A stretch of 39,435 nucleotides of DNA, taken from positions 1-39,435 of the forward strand of contig DATJIC010000012.1 in NCBI GenBank assembly GCA_035493555.1, written 5' to 3'. The translations under genes were made by a program, and so were the position numbers. Below, in pieces: positions 30,439 through 38,907 of the stretch (positions are counted from its first letter, which is position 1; the number at the start of each line of letters is the position of its first letter). The notes under the pieces are model-generated. The model did no database searches. It had not been told where the DNA came from and saw only the letters and a list, made by a program, of their open reading frames with translations. Origin of the DNA: CAMLKC01 sp035493555. Lineage in GTDB: Bacteria > Patescibacteriota > Saccharimonadia > Saccharimonadales > Saccharimonadaceae.

Positions 30439-32991
30439 ATGAAGCGTCTCGTTATTATCGATGGCAAGAGTGTTTTTTACCGCGGCTACTATGCCATGCC
30501 CGGGCTTTCTTTGCGGGATGGCACGCCAACTGGCGGCGTCTACGGCTTTGCCAGTCTCGCCCTGGAGGTTGTTAAAAAACTGGAACCCGACTACGTTGCC
30601 GTTGCCTGGGACAAAAAGGGAACGAGCATCCGCAGGCGGCTTGAACTTTTGCCAACGTATAAAGCCGGCCGTAAAAAACCGCCCGAGGATTTTTTTGCCC
30701 AGCTGCCGCTTTTGAACGAGCTGCTCGAAGCGTTTAACTGGCCGCTCTACGAAACCGACGATTACGAGGCCGACGATATTATGGGCGGATTGGCGCTAAA
30801 AGCCTCCGAACAAAATATCGAGACCTGCCTTATTACCAGCGACCTGGATATGCTCCAGTTAGTTGGTCCGCTCACTCACGTGTATGCGCTTAAAAAAGGT
30901 TTTTCGGATATCGAGCAGTACGACGTTGCGCATTTTGAGCAAAAATACGGCATTAACGTCCATCAATTTTTGGATCTTAAGGCGCTAAAAGGCGATAGCA
31001 GCGACAATATTCCAGGCGTGCCGGGAATCGGCGAAAAAACGGCCATCCAGTTGTTGCAGGAGTTTAAGACGCTCGATAACGTTTACGACCACCTGGACGA
31101 CATTAAGCCGAGCGTCGCAAAAAAGCTGGAGGCCGGCAAAGATTCTGCTTACCTTAGCAAAAAAGTCGCCCGTATTTGGGTGGACGCGCCGGTAGATCTT
31201 GATCTTTCGGCTATGGACGCCCACGAGCTTGATACGGGGAGGCTGGCGGTGCTTTTAAACAGGTTCGAGTTTCACTCGCTAGCCCGCCGTTTGCCCGAAC
31301 ACATGAAAAACGGCAAGGGGTCGGCCCAGGGGAGTCTCTTTGATATCCAGCAGGCACCAACGGCACCGTCGTTAAGCGAGGCAGACTGGTCCAGTTTGCA
31401 GATTAGTCAGGATTCTACCGTTATTGTTTACGCGGCTGGCGGAGAAATGTGGTTATCGGTCGATAGAACAACGGTTGCGCGGCGCGCACTAAGCCAGGTT
31501 GAACTGGAGACATGGAAAAAACTTGAACAGGCAAAAATCGTTGCCTACGACGCAAAAGCGTTTTACCACGAGGCTCATGCCAACAATATAGAAGTTCGGT
31601 TTGACGGTGTACACGACCTTCGCCAGGGGGCTTTTCTGATTGATCCGCTGGGGCGTGACCGCTCTATAAACGGCCTCTCAAAAGAAGAGGTCGACGAGAC
31701 CAACGCAGGCCAGGTAATGGCAGCACTGTGGCGTATTTACGACGAGCAGCTGCAAGGGTTTGAAGACATTCCTAAAGTCGCTAACGTAGCGTACGATCTC
31801 GACTTTCCGTTAACCTACATGCTGTACCGAATGGAAGCACGGGGTATTAAAGTCGACAAAACGCTTCTTTCCGTTATGAGCAAAGAGCTCGGCGATGAAC
31901 ACGCGGCACTTGAACAACAAATGTACGATATGGTCGGCCACGAGTTTAACATCGGCAGCCCGGCCCAGCTTTCCGAAGTGCTGTTTACTAAATTACAGCT
32001 GCCAACCACCGGCATTAAAAAGGGTAAAACCGGCTACAGTACCGGGCAAAAAGAGCTCGACAAGCTTCGGGGTCAGCATCCTATCATTGAACTGATCGAA
32101 CGCACGCGCGAACTCGCCAAGTTAAAAAACACCTACATTGATACCTTGCCGCTGCTTACCGATGAAAGCGGACGTATTCACACTACCTTTAACCAGGACG
32201 TCGCGAGCACCGGGCGGCTTTCGAGTACCAATCCTAACCTGCAAAATATTCCAGTGAGGAGCGATTTAGGTCGCCGCATCCGCGAGGCTTTTATACCTGA
32301 AGAAGGGAACGTGTTTGTGAGCGCCGACTACTCGCAATTTGAACTGCGGCTCGCGGCGGTACTTGCCGAGGACGAAAAACTGATCGAAGACTTTAACGGC
32401 GGAGCAGATATCCACACCAAAACGGCCAGCGAAGCATACGGGATCCCCCTCGAGGAAGTAACAAAAAATCAGCGCCGCGCTGCCAAGGTAATTAACTTTG
32501 GCGTTCTGTACGGTATGAGCCCGCACGGGCTTTCGGCTGCCACGGGTATGAGCTTTACCGAAGCAAAAACATTTATCGACCAGTATTTTGCGCTTCGCGC
32601 GCCGATCCAGAAATTTATTGAGGCCACGCTTGAAAAAGCAAAAAACGAAGGCTACGTTGAAACCTATTTTGGCCGCCGCCGACCTACGCCAGACGTAAAC
32701 AGCAGCAACTTTATGGTGCGCGAAAGTGCCAAGCGGGCTGCGGCAAACATGCCGATTCAGGGAACCGAGGCAGACCTCATGAAAATGGCCATGCTCAAGG
32801 TAGACGAAAAAATCGGCGATCTTGGATTTCAGGTGCTCCAGGTGCATGACAGCATTTTAGTGGAGTGTCCCAAAGAGAACGCGGACGCGGTTGCCGAGCT
32901 GCTTAAAACAACCATGGAAACGATTTATCCCGAACTTCGGGTAAAACTAAAGGTCGATGTCTCGACCGGTAAAAACTGGGGCGAATTATAA
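30439..32991 (+). CDS. polA: DNA polymerase I
   Basis: Repair and Okazaki-fragment polymerase, 850 residues. The N-terminal 5'-3' exonuclease (about 1-290) shows TYKAGRKKPPEDF, DDYEADDIMGGLA and SDLDMLQLV with its acidic metal ligands, and the helix-hairpin-helix GVPGIGEKTA. The middle domain (about 310-450) is where 3'-5' proofreading sits, but no DxE-type motif is visible, so proofreading is probably absent. Polymerase motifs: A in DYSQFELRLAA, B in RRAAKVINFGVLYG, C in QVHDSILVE. Motif B has Phe at the dideoxynucleotide-discrimination position, like E. coli. Confidence 0.97.
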   Translation: MKRLVIIDGKSVFYRGYYAMPGLSLRDGTPTGGVYGFASLALEVVKKLEPDYVAVAWDKKGTSIRRRLELLPTYKAGRKKPPEDFFAQLPLLNELLEAFNWPLYETDDYEADDIMGGLALKASEQNIETCLITSDLDMLQLVGPLTHVYALKKGFSDIEQYDVAHFEQKYGINVHQFLDLKALKGDSSDNIPGVPGIGEKTAIQLLQEFKTLDNVYDHLDDIKPSVAKKLEAGKDSAYLSKKVARIWVDAPVDLDLSAMDAHELDTGRLAVLLNRFEFHSLARRLPEHMKNGKGSAQGSLFDIQQAPTAPSLSEADWSSLQISQDSTVIVYAAGGEMWLSVDRTTVARRALSQVELETWKKLEQAKIVAYDAKAFYHEAHANNIEVRFDGVHDLRQGAFLIDPLGRDRSINGLSKEEVDETNAGQVMAALWRIYDEQLQGFEDIPKVANVAYDLDFPLTYMLYRMEARGIKVDKTLLSVMSKELGDEHAALEQQMYDMVGHEFNIGSPAQLSEVLFTKLQLPTTGIKKGKTGYSTGQKELDKLRGQHPIIELIERTRELAKLKNTYIDTLPLLTDESGRIHTTFNQDVASTGRLSSTNPNLQNIPVRSDLGRRIREAFIPEEGNVFVSADYSQFELRLAAVLAEDEKLIEDFNGGADIHTKTASEAYGIPLEEVTKNQRRAAKVINFGVLYGMSPHGLSAATGMSFTEAKTFIDQYFALRAPIQKFIEATLEKAKNEGYVETYFGRRRPTPDVNSSNFMVRESAKRAAANMPIQGTEADLMKMAMLKVDEKIGDLGFQVLQVHDSILVECPKENADAVAELLKTTMETIYPELRVKLKVDVSTGKNWGEL

Positions 32992-33037
32992 CAAATGCAC
33001 GTCTATGACGTGCGGATATGTGCGGAGTCGGGAGGTT

Positions 33038-33073
33038 GCTCCGACCCCGGGAATGTGCGTCCGGGGCCGGAGC
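33038..33073 (-). terminator. GC-rich hairpin 3' of the GC-rich gene at 33146
   Basis: GCTCCGACCCCGG pairs with CCGGGGCCGGAGC (12 of 13, one A/C mismatch) around a 10-nt loop. No U-tract. Between it and the polA stop lies a separate small stem GCACGTC/GACGTGC (about 32998-33014) that belongs to polA. Confidence 0.65.
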
Positions 33074-33145
33074 TGTCGTCCTAGGGCGACAACCAGCGTT
33101 CACTATCTGCTCGTTAGAGCGACAGATCAGCGGGTACAGGTTCTG

Positions 33146-33727
33146 TCACCACTCGAAATCATCCTCGCCGTACTTTGCCTCCGGGATACGGGGGCTTCTC
33201 TCGTCGGCCACGGAAGCGCCCGGCGGCCGTCCGGATCCCTGGGACCTGCGCGCATTGCTTGCGCGCATCTGCGTCCTGAAGATCCGCCACGCATGCGCGA
33301 ACTTCTCCTGGTTGAGCAGTTCCGCGTAGGTGGGGGCGACGCTTCGGGCGTAGACCATGCCCGCCTCGGTGATGACGTGTTGGTAGCCGCGGCTTCCGAA
33401 CAGCTTGCCGTACTGGACGGAGTTGTCGGTCACCAGAGTGAGCAGGTGCTTGCGGGACGTGGCGATCCGCATTTCGAGCTGACGCTTTGGCGGGCGCCGG
33501 CTTCCCTTGATGATCTCGCCGTTCTGCATGGCCAGCGTGATCAGTTGGGAGTTGGTCGCCAGCGTCCTGCGCTGTCCCTCGTTGACGACGCCGGCGAGTC
33601 GCACGGCCGAGAAGATGCTGCTTCCCGGTCGTGCGAGGATGTCGGGTCGGTCTTCACGTAACCACGTCATGCCGAGCAGGAACATATCGAGGAGTTGCTG
33701 GGACGACGGCGGCTGCGGTGCGGGCAT
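33146..33727 (-). CDS. Unknown GC-rich solitary gene (193 aa)
   Basis: Family not recognised. A soluble basic protein: a Pro-rich start, helical segments (QQLLDMFLLGMTWLRE, AVRLAGVVNEGQRRTL, NSQLITLAMQNGEII), a very basic central stretch (KGSRRPPKRQLEMRIATSRK), then YAELLNQEKFAHAWRIFRTQMRA and a low-complexity charged end. No signal peptide, membrane helix or metal motif. The basic middle suggests nucleic-acid contact, but this is a guess. GGAGG lies 6-7 nt before the ATG at 33727. GC-biased codons, its own promoter and a 3' hairpin place it in the group of solitary GC-rich genes. Confidence 0.72.
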   Translation of the reverse strand: MPAPQPPSSQQLLDMFLLGMTWLREDRPDILARPGSSIFSAVRLAGVVNEGQRRTLATNSQLITLAMQNGEIIKGSRRPPKRQLEMRIATSRKHLLTLVTDNSVQYGKLFGSRGYQHVITEAGMVYARSVAPTYAELLNQEKFAHAWRIFRTQMRASNARRSQGSGRPPGASVADERSPRIPEAKYGEDDFEW

Positions 33728-33773
33728 GAGATACCTCCGGTGTGATGGGGATGTGCATGACGAAACCTTATTT

Positions 33774-33802
33774 ACTATAAAATATTTCTATACTTATTGC
33801 AA
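33774..33802 (-). promoter_or_regulatory. Promoter of the GC-rich gene at 33146-33727
   Basis: Minus-strand TTGCAA (33797-33802), exactly 17 bp, TATAGT (33774-33779). The run from -35 to -10 is nearly the same as at 2203-2231 (both contain AAATATTTTA in the spacer/-10 region). The leader is about 40 nt. Confidence 0.82.
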
Positions 33803-33886
33803 TGAGTGACTTAGGGGATTGCTATAAAGAGCTACCCAAAAGCAGATAAATTGATATTTAACCTAAAAAATGATAACGTAGGGAAT

Positions 33887-34507
33887 ATGTATAGAGGCAA
33901 CTCATCACGAATTGTTCCGATCATTCTTGTTCTTATTGTTATCGCCATCGTTATCGCGGCGCTGGTTTCGGTTGGCCGGGCGATATTTGGCGGGGACACG
34001 CCAACAGCCGATACGAATCCCGGCCGTGACTCGCTGCTTGATACGTCGGTTGGACACAGTGTCCGCATGACCGTTCGCGGCCCGCTGGTTGCAAACGAGG
34101 AGTTCCACTCGTACCAGGTATCGGTTGATGCCTCAACTCGTCTCATGACTACCTACCAGGGCTATCTCGACCAAGCGATTGCCTCAAAAAGCTATGGCAA
34201 CAACCTTAAAGCCTATGAACAATTTGTGTATGCACTCGACAAAGCAAACCTCATGAAGGGTGATGAACTAACGGGCGATAAAAATGACACCCGCGGTATT
34301 TGTGCAACCGGCTTGGTGTACGAATTTGAAGTAGTGAACGCCGACAGCACCGTTAAACGGCTATGGACTTCTACTTGCAAAGGGTCGCCTGGCTCACTTA
34401 AAGCGAGCGTGTCGCAGCTGACAAACCTCTTTTTGGCACAAATACCCGACCAAGAAAAACTCCTCAATAAGCTTAGCTTGGGTTCTTCAAGCCAGCTTAG
34501 TTTATAA
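33887..34507 (+). CDS. Membrane-anchored hypothetical protein
   Basis: Family not recognised. The preferred start is the ATG at 33887 (MYRGNSSRIVPI) after TAGGGAAT; an upstream TTG (33851) is in frame but has no support. One N-terminal transmembrane helix (VPIILVLIVIAIVIAALVSV) is followed by an external domain: strands HSVRMTVRGPLV and FHSYQVSVDA, helical YQGYLDQAIASKSYGNNLKAYEQFVYAL, and a Cys pair (ICATGLV and TSTCKGS) likely to form a disulfide outside the cell. The -10 box of the next gene overlaps its stop codon. Confidence 0.8.
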   Translation: MYRGNSSRIVPIILVLIVIAIVIAALVSVGRAIFGGDTPTADTNPGRDSLLDTSVGHSVRMTVRGPLVANEEFHSYQVSVDASTRLMTTYQGYLDQAIASKSYGNNLKAYEQFVYALDKANLMKGDELTGDKNDTRGICATGLVYEFEVVNADSTVKRLWTSTCKGSPGSLKASVSQLTNLFLAQIPDQEKLLNKLSLGSSSQLSL

Positions 34508-34508
34508 T
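34503..34508 (+). promoter_or_regulatory. -10 box of the HAD-mutM operon
   Basis: TATAAT overlaps the TAA stop of the preceding gene and ends 7 nt before the GTG start. Confidence 0.6.
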
Positions 34509-34515
34509 AAGTCCT

Positions 34516-35091
34516 GTGATAAAAGGCATTATTTTTGACTGCTACGGCGTACTTGTTCATGGTAGCCTCGACTATTTACGGTCGCTTACGTCCGAGAACG
34601 ACCGGCAGGCATTCAATGAGTTGTCTCATGCGTCGGACCGCGGGTATATCTCGCGCACCGACTATATTCTTGGCGTAGGGAAGCTTATTAACCGGACGCC
34701 TGAAGACATAGAACAGATTATCGCTAGGCAAGAGATACGAAGCCCTGAAATGCTTGAATTTGTCATCTCTCTTCGTGCAAATTACAAAACAGCGATGTTA
34801 AGTAATGTTGGCCGTGGATCGGTAGAAAGGCTTTTTGGTGAGGAGGAGCTAAAAAACCTATTTGAGGTGGTGGTACTTTCAAGCGAGGTGGGTGTAACAA
34901 AACCCGGAGTAGCAATCTACCAGCTGACTGCCTCCCGCCTTGGGCTTTTGCCCGAAGAATGTCTTATGATAGACGACATTGCCGTGAACGTTGAGGGGGC
35001 TAAAGCCGCCGGCATGCAAGCGGTGCAGTTCAAAGACATCCAGCAGTGCAAACAAGAGGTGATGGTGGCGGTAAAAGGGGTATATGCCTGA
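34516..35091 (+). CDS. HAD-superfamily hydrolase (haloacid-dehalogenase-type motif I)
   Basis: 191 residues, GTG start. Motif I is FDCYGVL: the nucleophile Asp is followed two residues on by Tyr, not the Asp of HAD phosphatases, the D-x-Y form of dehalogenase-like members. Motif II is MLSNVG (Ser), motif III the Lys in TKPGVAIYQ, motif IV IDDIAVN. The cap (about 15-85) is helical, as in subfamily IA. The substrate is unknown. Its last 8 bases overlap the start of mutM, so the two are coupled. Confidence 0.87.
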   Translation: MIKGIIFDCYGVLVHGSLDYLRSLTSENDRQAFNELSHASDRGYISRTDYILGVGKLINRTPEDIEQIIARQEIRSPEMLEFVISLRANYKTAMLSNVGRGSVERLFGEEELKNLFEVVVLSSEVGVTKPGVAIYQLTASRLGLLPEECLMIDDIAVNVEGAKAAGMQAVQFKDIQQCKQEVMVAVKGVYA

Positions 35092-35959
35092 GCTTCCAGA
35101 GGTAGAAACCGTACGCCGCGGTCTTGTTGAGTTGATTGTTGGCCGCACGGTCGCCACTGTGGAGCACGATACTCCTAAGGGGTTCCCCAATGCGTCAGCA
35201 GATGTCCAGCAGTTTTTGATCGGGGCAAAGATAACCGATGTTCGCCGCCGTGCCAAGGTGTTGCTTGTTGAGCTTTCGACCGGCTACACGCTGGTTATTC
35301 ATCTTAAAATGACGGGCCAGCTGGTGTTTCGCAGTGAAGCGGCAGTATTTGGGGCAGGGCACCCGAACGAGAGTTTGGTCGGCGATCTCCCCGACCGTTC
35401 GACCCGGGTGACGTTTACGTTTACCGACGGTTCTCATTTGTATTTTAATGACCAGCGGAAATTTGGCTGGGTCCGGCTTATTCCTACGGCAGAAGTCCCG
35501 GAAATAGATTTTATGAAGAAGGTGGGGCCGGAGCCGCTGGAAGCCGATTTTACTGCCGAGCAGTTCGCCGCGCGCTTCAAACGCCGTGCTCGTACCAGTA
35601 TTAAAGCGGCACTGCTCGACCAAACGGTGATTGCGGGTGTGGGTAATATTTATGCCGACGAAAGCCTGTGGGGGGCAAAAATCCACCCGCAGCGTCTTGT
35701 CGTGTCGGTAACGAACAAAGAATTTATGCGGCTGTTTACGGAGCTGCGAAGCGTTATGAATACAGCCATAGAAAAGGGCGGCAGTACCGATAAAAATTAT
35801 GTCAACGCCGAAGGAAAGCGAGGGAGTTACCTAACGTTCGCCCGTGTATTCCGCCGTGAGGGAAAACCATGTCCACGCTGCGGCACGACTATTATTAAGT
35901 TCAAAGCTGCAGGCCGTGGCACGCACATCTGCCCTCATTGCCAGGTGCTTCCGTCTTGA
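35084..35959 (+). CDS. mutM: Formamidopyrimidine-DNA glycosylase (Fpg)
   Basis: Base-excision repair of oxidised purines. 291 residues. The product begins MPELPEVETVRRGL, giving the catalytic N-terminal Pro and adjacent Glu after Met removal; the conserved Lys is in HLKMTGQL, the Asn loop in GVGNIYADESLW, and the C-terminal zinc finger CPRCG...CPHCQ holds four Cys with an Arg/Gly-rich loop (GRGTH) between. All catalytic elements are intact. Translationally coupled to the HAD gene upstream. Confidence 0.97.
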   Translation: MPELPEVETVRRGLVELIVGRTVATVEHDTPKGFPNASADVQQFLIGAKITDVRRRAKVLLVELSTGYTLVIHLKMTGQLVFRSEAAVFGAGHPNESLVGDLPDRSTRVTFTFTDGSHLYFNDQRKFGWVRLIPTAEVPEIDFMKKVGPEPLEADFTAEQFAARFKRRARTSIKAALLDQTVIAGVGNIYADESLWGAKIHPQRLVVSVTNKEFMRLFTELRSVMNTAIEKGGSTDKNYVNAEGKRGSYLTFARVFRREGKPCPRCGTTIIKFKAAGRGTHICPHCQVLPS

Positions 35960-36021
35960 CGGTCTGTCTGCTATATTAGATTTTAAGACGACGACCAAAA
36001 CAAAAAAAGGAATGAGAACAC

Positions 36022-37407
36022 ATGACAGAACGGCTACGAACCTCGTATCCCGAACGTGAGCGAACGCGCGAGAAGCCAGATCTTTTTGAGCGGCTGAACC
36101 AGCTCGCGGCATTCGTTAGTAATAACCCGGACAGTCCGGCACTGCCCATGCTGGCCGAAAAAATACGCGGGATATTAGGTGAGGAGGCGACACCCGAGCC
36201 GGAAACCGCGGCGGATATGCCTGCTATTGATGCCCTTGATGATCTCAAAGCGCCATTTGTGCCGCTTGAGGAAGAACTGCCAAAAGTGGTGGAAGGCGAT
36301 ACTCACGAGCATGAGCTGCAGCCCAAGGTTTCTATCACTTTTGAAGAGGCGCGAAAACTGGCGAGTCCCTTGCCGCGCGAGTTGATTGCGGGTGCGCTAG
36401 CGGGCGATCTTCGAAAGCCAGGTGGCCCCAAGGAGCTGATGGTAAAGGGATATCTTGATAACGTACCGGCGGATGCAGCAGATAAAAAATTTGCTACTGA
36501 TTCTACGGACGCTATCCAGTTTAGGGAAGAGCTGTCCAACTTTGTTGCCAGCGAATTAAAGGTGCACGCCACAGATGACATCAAGGGATATATTGAAACC
36601 CGCAAAAAAGCCTTTTTTAATCGTTTAGAGGCTGGAAAACGCGCATTTAGAAAATATGTGGCTGGCCGCGAGGCACGCATGGACTTGAGCCAAAACCCCG
36701 TTCCGCGTACGGATATCGATTTTTACGGCTTTACGGTCGATGTTGGTGGTGGAAATTCGGTCGATCTCTTGGAGAGCAGTGTTAAAAATGCGCGCGCCAA
36801 TATTTACATCCAGCGTGAGATTATGGGAGGCTTTGTCCATTGGTCGTCGCAGCAGTATGTCGAACGAAAAATAAGCGGCGACCGTCCTAAAATGACGCAT
36901 CGTATTTATCTTAACCCAAAGCCGCAAGAGTCGGTGAAGGTATTCCGCGACGTAGCGCACGCCATAGAGGTATCCGGCTTGGCGGCCAAAGCAAAAATAT
37001 ACGACAGAACATTCGACTCCGGGCCCATGAGAGCCTACGACAGTAATGAGGATGAGTTTAGTGTTCGCGGCGACGGTATCGTTATCTATGGCACCGACGA
37101 AGAAGCCGAGGCACTACTAAAGCTGGTAGAACGGCAATACGACAAGCACGAGAGCGCTTTTGAAGGCCGTGGACTCTCATCGGTTCCGTTCGAAATTGCC
37201 CCTGGCTTTGGGATAGGCGACGAGCCCGAGACTGCCGGCACGTCCCTTACGAGTCACCGTGCCGATGCCATAGAAACGGTACTTGGCAAAGTGCGGGCGT
37301 CTGGGATTGATGATCTATACGCCCAACAAATGCTGTTCCAGCGACTATGGCGTGTAGAGGCGCCAAAAGCGGGCATAAACCCCGATAACCCAGCCTTCAA
37401 TCGTTAG
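36022..37407 (+). CDS. Large hypothetical protein with HopA1-like C-terminal domain
   Basis: 461 residues with no signal peptide or membrane helix. N-terminal about 120 residues: charged and acidic linker-like sequence (TPEPETAADMP). The middle (about 120-240) is helical. From about residue 290 the pattern THRIYLNPKP, a strand-helix stretch, RGDGIVIYGTDEEAEALLKLVE, then VPFEIAPGFGIGDEPE...SLTSHRADAIETVL resembles the domain of HopA1-family effectors and their bacterial lanthipeptide-associated relatives (R-YLN-P, R-D-VLY, APG-G-ADP, H-R). That match is by eye and needs profile comparison. No lanthipeptide or secretion genes are near. A TGCTATATT extended -10 lies about 50 bases upstream. Confidence 0.6.
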   Translation: MTERLRTSYPERERTREKPDLFERLNQLAAFVSNNPDSPALPMLAEKIRGILGEEATPEPETAADMPAIDALDDLKAPFVPLEEELPKVVEGDTHEHELQPKVSITFEEARKLASPLPRELIAGALAGDLRKPGGPKELMVKGYLDNVPADAADKKFATDSTDAIQFREELSNFVASELKVHATDDIKGYIETRKKAFFNRLEAGKRAFRKYVAGREARMDLSQNPVPRTDIDFYGFTVDVGGGNSVDLLESSVKNARANIYIQREIMGGFVHWSSQQYVERKISGDRPKMTHRIYLNPKPQESVKVFRDVAHAIEVSGLAAKAKIYDRTFDSGPMRAYDSNEDEFSVRGDGIVIYGTDEEAEALLKLVERQYDKHESAFEGRGLSSVPFEIAPGFGIGDEPETAGTSLTSHRADAIETVLGKVRASGIDDLYAQQMLFQRLWRVEAPKAGINPDNPAFNR

Positions 37408-37427
37408 GTCTAAAAGCTGATTCACGG

Positions 37428-37433
37428 TATACT
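37428..37433 (+). promoter_or_regulatory. -10 box of holA
   Basis: TATACT, then 6 nt, then the GTG start at 37440; leaderless start predicted. Confidence 0.6.
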
Positions 37434-37439
37434 TAAGAG

Positions 37440-38348
37440 GTGATAACACTTCTCACCGGCGACAACAGCTTTGAAAACGAACGCGCTCTTGGCAAGCTCG
37501 TGGCAGAATTTGATGGCGTTCCCGAACGGGTTGACGGTGACACTCTTGAGCTAAAACAAGTTCCCGATCTATTAATGGGAGCAACGCTGTTTGCAAACAA
37601 ACGGCTGGTTATTATTAAAAATTTGTCCGGTAATAAAACACTATGGACGGGTTTTTCGGACTGGGCACACCGGCTTAGCTCCGATGTTCATCTTGTACTG
37701 GTTGAACCTAAGCCCGACAAAAGAACCAAAACGTACAAAGACCTCCAAAAGATTGCCGATATAAAAGAGTCAAAACTTTGGGGCGAGCGGGATTTCCTAA
37801 AGGCCGAGCAGTGGGTGATGAGCGAAGCCGGGCAGCGTGGGATTACGCTGGATAAAGCCAGCGCACGCCTGCTGGTAGAACGAGTAGGGGCTGATCAATG
37901 GCAGTTGTCCCAAGCGCTTGAAAAGCTGGCTGTTGCCGGCCCTGTTTCGCCACAGGTAGTCGAAGCGCTTATAGAGGCAAACCCGGTAGAGAATGTTTTT
38001 TTGCTGTTTGAGGCGGCACTGGCTGGCGACGGCAACCGCATAAAAAAGATGCTTCAGATACTCGAAACGACAGAGGATCCTTACCGGCTACTCGGTCTGC
38101 TTGGCGGGCAGGCGGTGCAGCTTGCGGTGGTGGCGGTTGCCGACAAACCCTCTGCGCAGGTGGCGGGGGAGATTGGCGTTCATCCGTATGCTTTGTCAAA
38201 ACTTGCACCGGCGGCACGAAAATTAGGCCGGAGTGGCGCTAAAAAAGTCGTTGCGGCATTTGCCGAAGCTGATGAAGGGGCAAAAACATCAGCGGCCGAC
38301 CCGTGGCTTTTAATTGAGCGCGCGCTTGTTAAAGTTGCCTGCGTATAA
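37440..38348 (+). CDS. holA: DNA polymerase III delta subunit
   Basis: Clamp-loader subunit that opens the sliding clamp. 302 residues, GTG start. N-terminal strand LLTGDNSFENERALGKL and the acidic turn DGDTL, the domain I segment GATLFANKRLVIIKNL, domain II (ASARLLVERVGADQWQLSQALEKLA), then domain III ending in helical SAADPWLLIERALVK. No P-loop, as is normal for delta. A bidirectional terminator separates it from convergent rpsT. Confidence 0.92.
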   Translation: MITLLTGDNSFENERALGKLVAEFDGVPERVDGDTLELKQVPDLLMGATLFANKRLVIIKNLSGNKTLWTGFSDWAHRLSSDVHLVLVEPKPDKRTKTYKDLQKIADIKESKLWGERDFLKAEQWVMSEAGQRGITLDKASARLLVERVGADQWQLSQALEKLAVAGPVSPQVVEALIEANPVENVFLLFEAALAGDGNRIKKMLQILETTEDPYRLLGLLGGQAVQLAVVAVADKPSAQVAGEIGVHPYALSKLAPAARKLGRSGAKKVVAAFAEADEGAKTSAADPWLLIERALVKVACV

Positions 38349-38379
38349 AAAATACGCCGCAGTGTGCGGCGTATTTTTT
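38347..38379. terminator. Bidirectional terminator between holA and rpsT
   Basis: 15-bp perfect stem AAAAAATACGCCGCA / TGCGGCGTATTTTTT with a GTG loop, symmetrical A and T tracts. The CAgtgTG apex is the same as in the groEL terminator. Confidence 0.95.
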
Positions 38380-38392
38380 ATATAATGTAAAA

Positions 38393-38806
38393 TTACTTTT
38401 CAGCTTTTTTAGCAGCTGGTTTCTTTGCAGCAGGCTTTTTAGCAGCTGGTTTTTTGGTAGCGGCAGTCTTTGGAGTGGCTTTTGCTGCCGGAGCTTTAGC
38501 AGCTGCTGGCTCTTTAGCAGTAGCAGGCTTTGCTGAGGCGGTTTTTTTAGCTGGAGCAAGCTTGACGCCAGCGTCTTTTGCAACCTTGGCAAGCTGCGCT
38601 TTGCGGCGGGCAACAGTGTTCTTTTTGAGGAGCTTCTTTTTAACAGCAGTGTCGAGCTCGCTGTGGGCGGCCGAAAGACCTTCGCTGGTTGGCTTTGCCA
38701 TGAATGCCTTAACGGCGGTTTTAATGTCGCGTTTAATACCAACGTTGCGCTCGCGGCGTACGGCAGTCTGCTTCATTCGTTTAATGGCTGATTTGATAAT
38801 TGGCAT
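38393..38806 (-). CDS. rpsT: Ribosomal protein S20 with long Ala/Lys/Pro tail
   Basis: The first about 80 residues are S20 (MPIIKSAIKRMKQ, RRERNVGIKRDIKTAVKAF, KKNTVARRKAQLAK), which binds 16S rRNA in the 30S subunit. The remaining about 55 residues are a low-complexity Ala/Lys/Pro tail ending in repeated PAAKK units, similar in kind to histone H1 or the tails of some actinobacterial S20/HU proteins. AAAGGA precedes the ATG. The core length is normal; the tail is an addition. Confidence 0.95.
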   Translation of the reverse strand: MPIIKSAIKRMKQTAVRRERNVGIKRDIKTAVKAFMAKPTSEGLSAAHSELDTAVKKKLLKKNTVARRKAQLAKVAKDAGVKLAPAKKTASAKPATAKEPAAAKAPAAKATPKTAATKKPAAKKPAAKKPAAKKAEK

Positions 38807-38851
38807 GGTGTTCCTTTACCTTATAGATTTGGTGAATACAATCAAGGTGAG

Positions 38852-38880
38852 ATTATAGAGGAAAACGTCTGAAATGTAAA
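38852..38880 (-). promoter_or_regulatory. rpsT promoter
   Basis: Minus-strand TTTACA (38875-38880), 17 bp, TATAAT (38852-38857). The leader is about 40 nt, with the AAAGGA ribosome site near its end. Confidence 0.8.
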
Positions 38881-38907
38881 GGGAGGGCAGTAAGGGTAGT
38901 TGATTGC

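Noticed and set aside
32957..33661. 234-aa plus-strand ORF across the polA end and the GC-rich gene
   Set aside because: It overlaps the polA 3' end and runs antisense to the GC-rich gene; long antisense frames are expected in GC-rich DNA.
38454..38858. Plus-strand 134-aa hydrophobic ORF opposite rpsT
   Set aside because: It is the antisense of Ala/Lys repeats of S20, which gives a Val/Ala-rich frame; no ribosome site or family resemblance.
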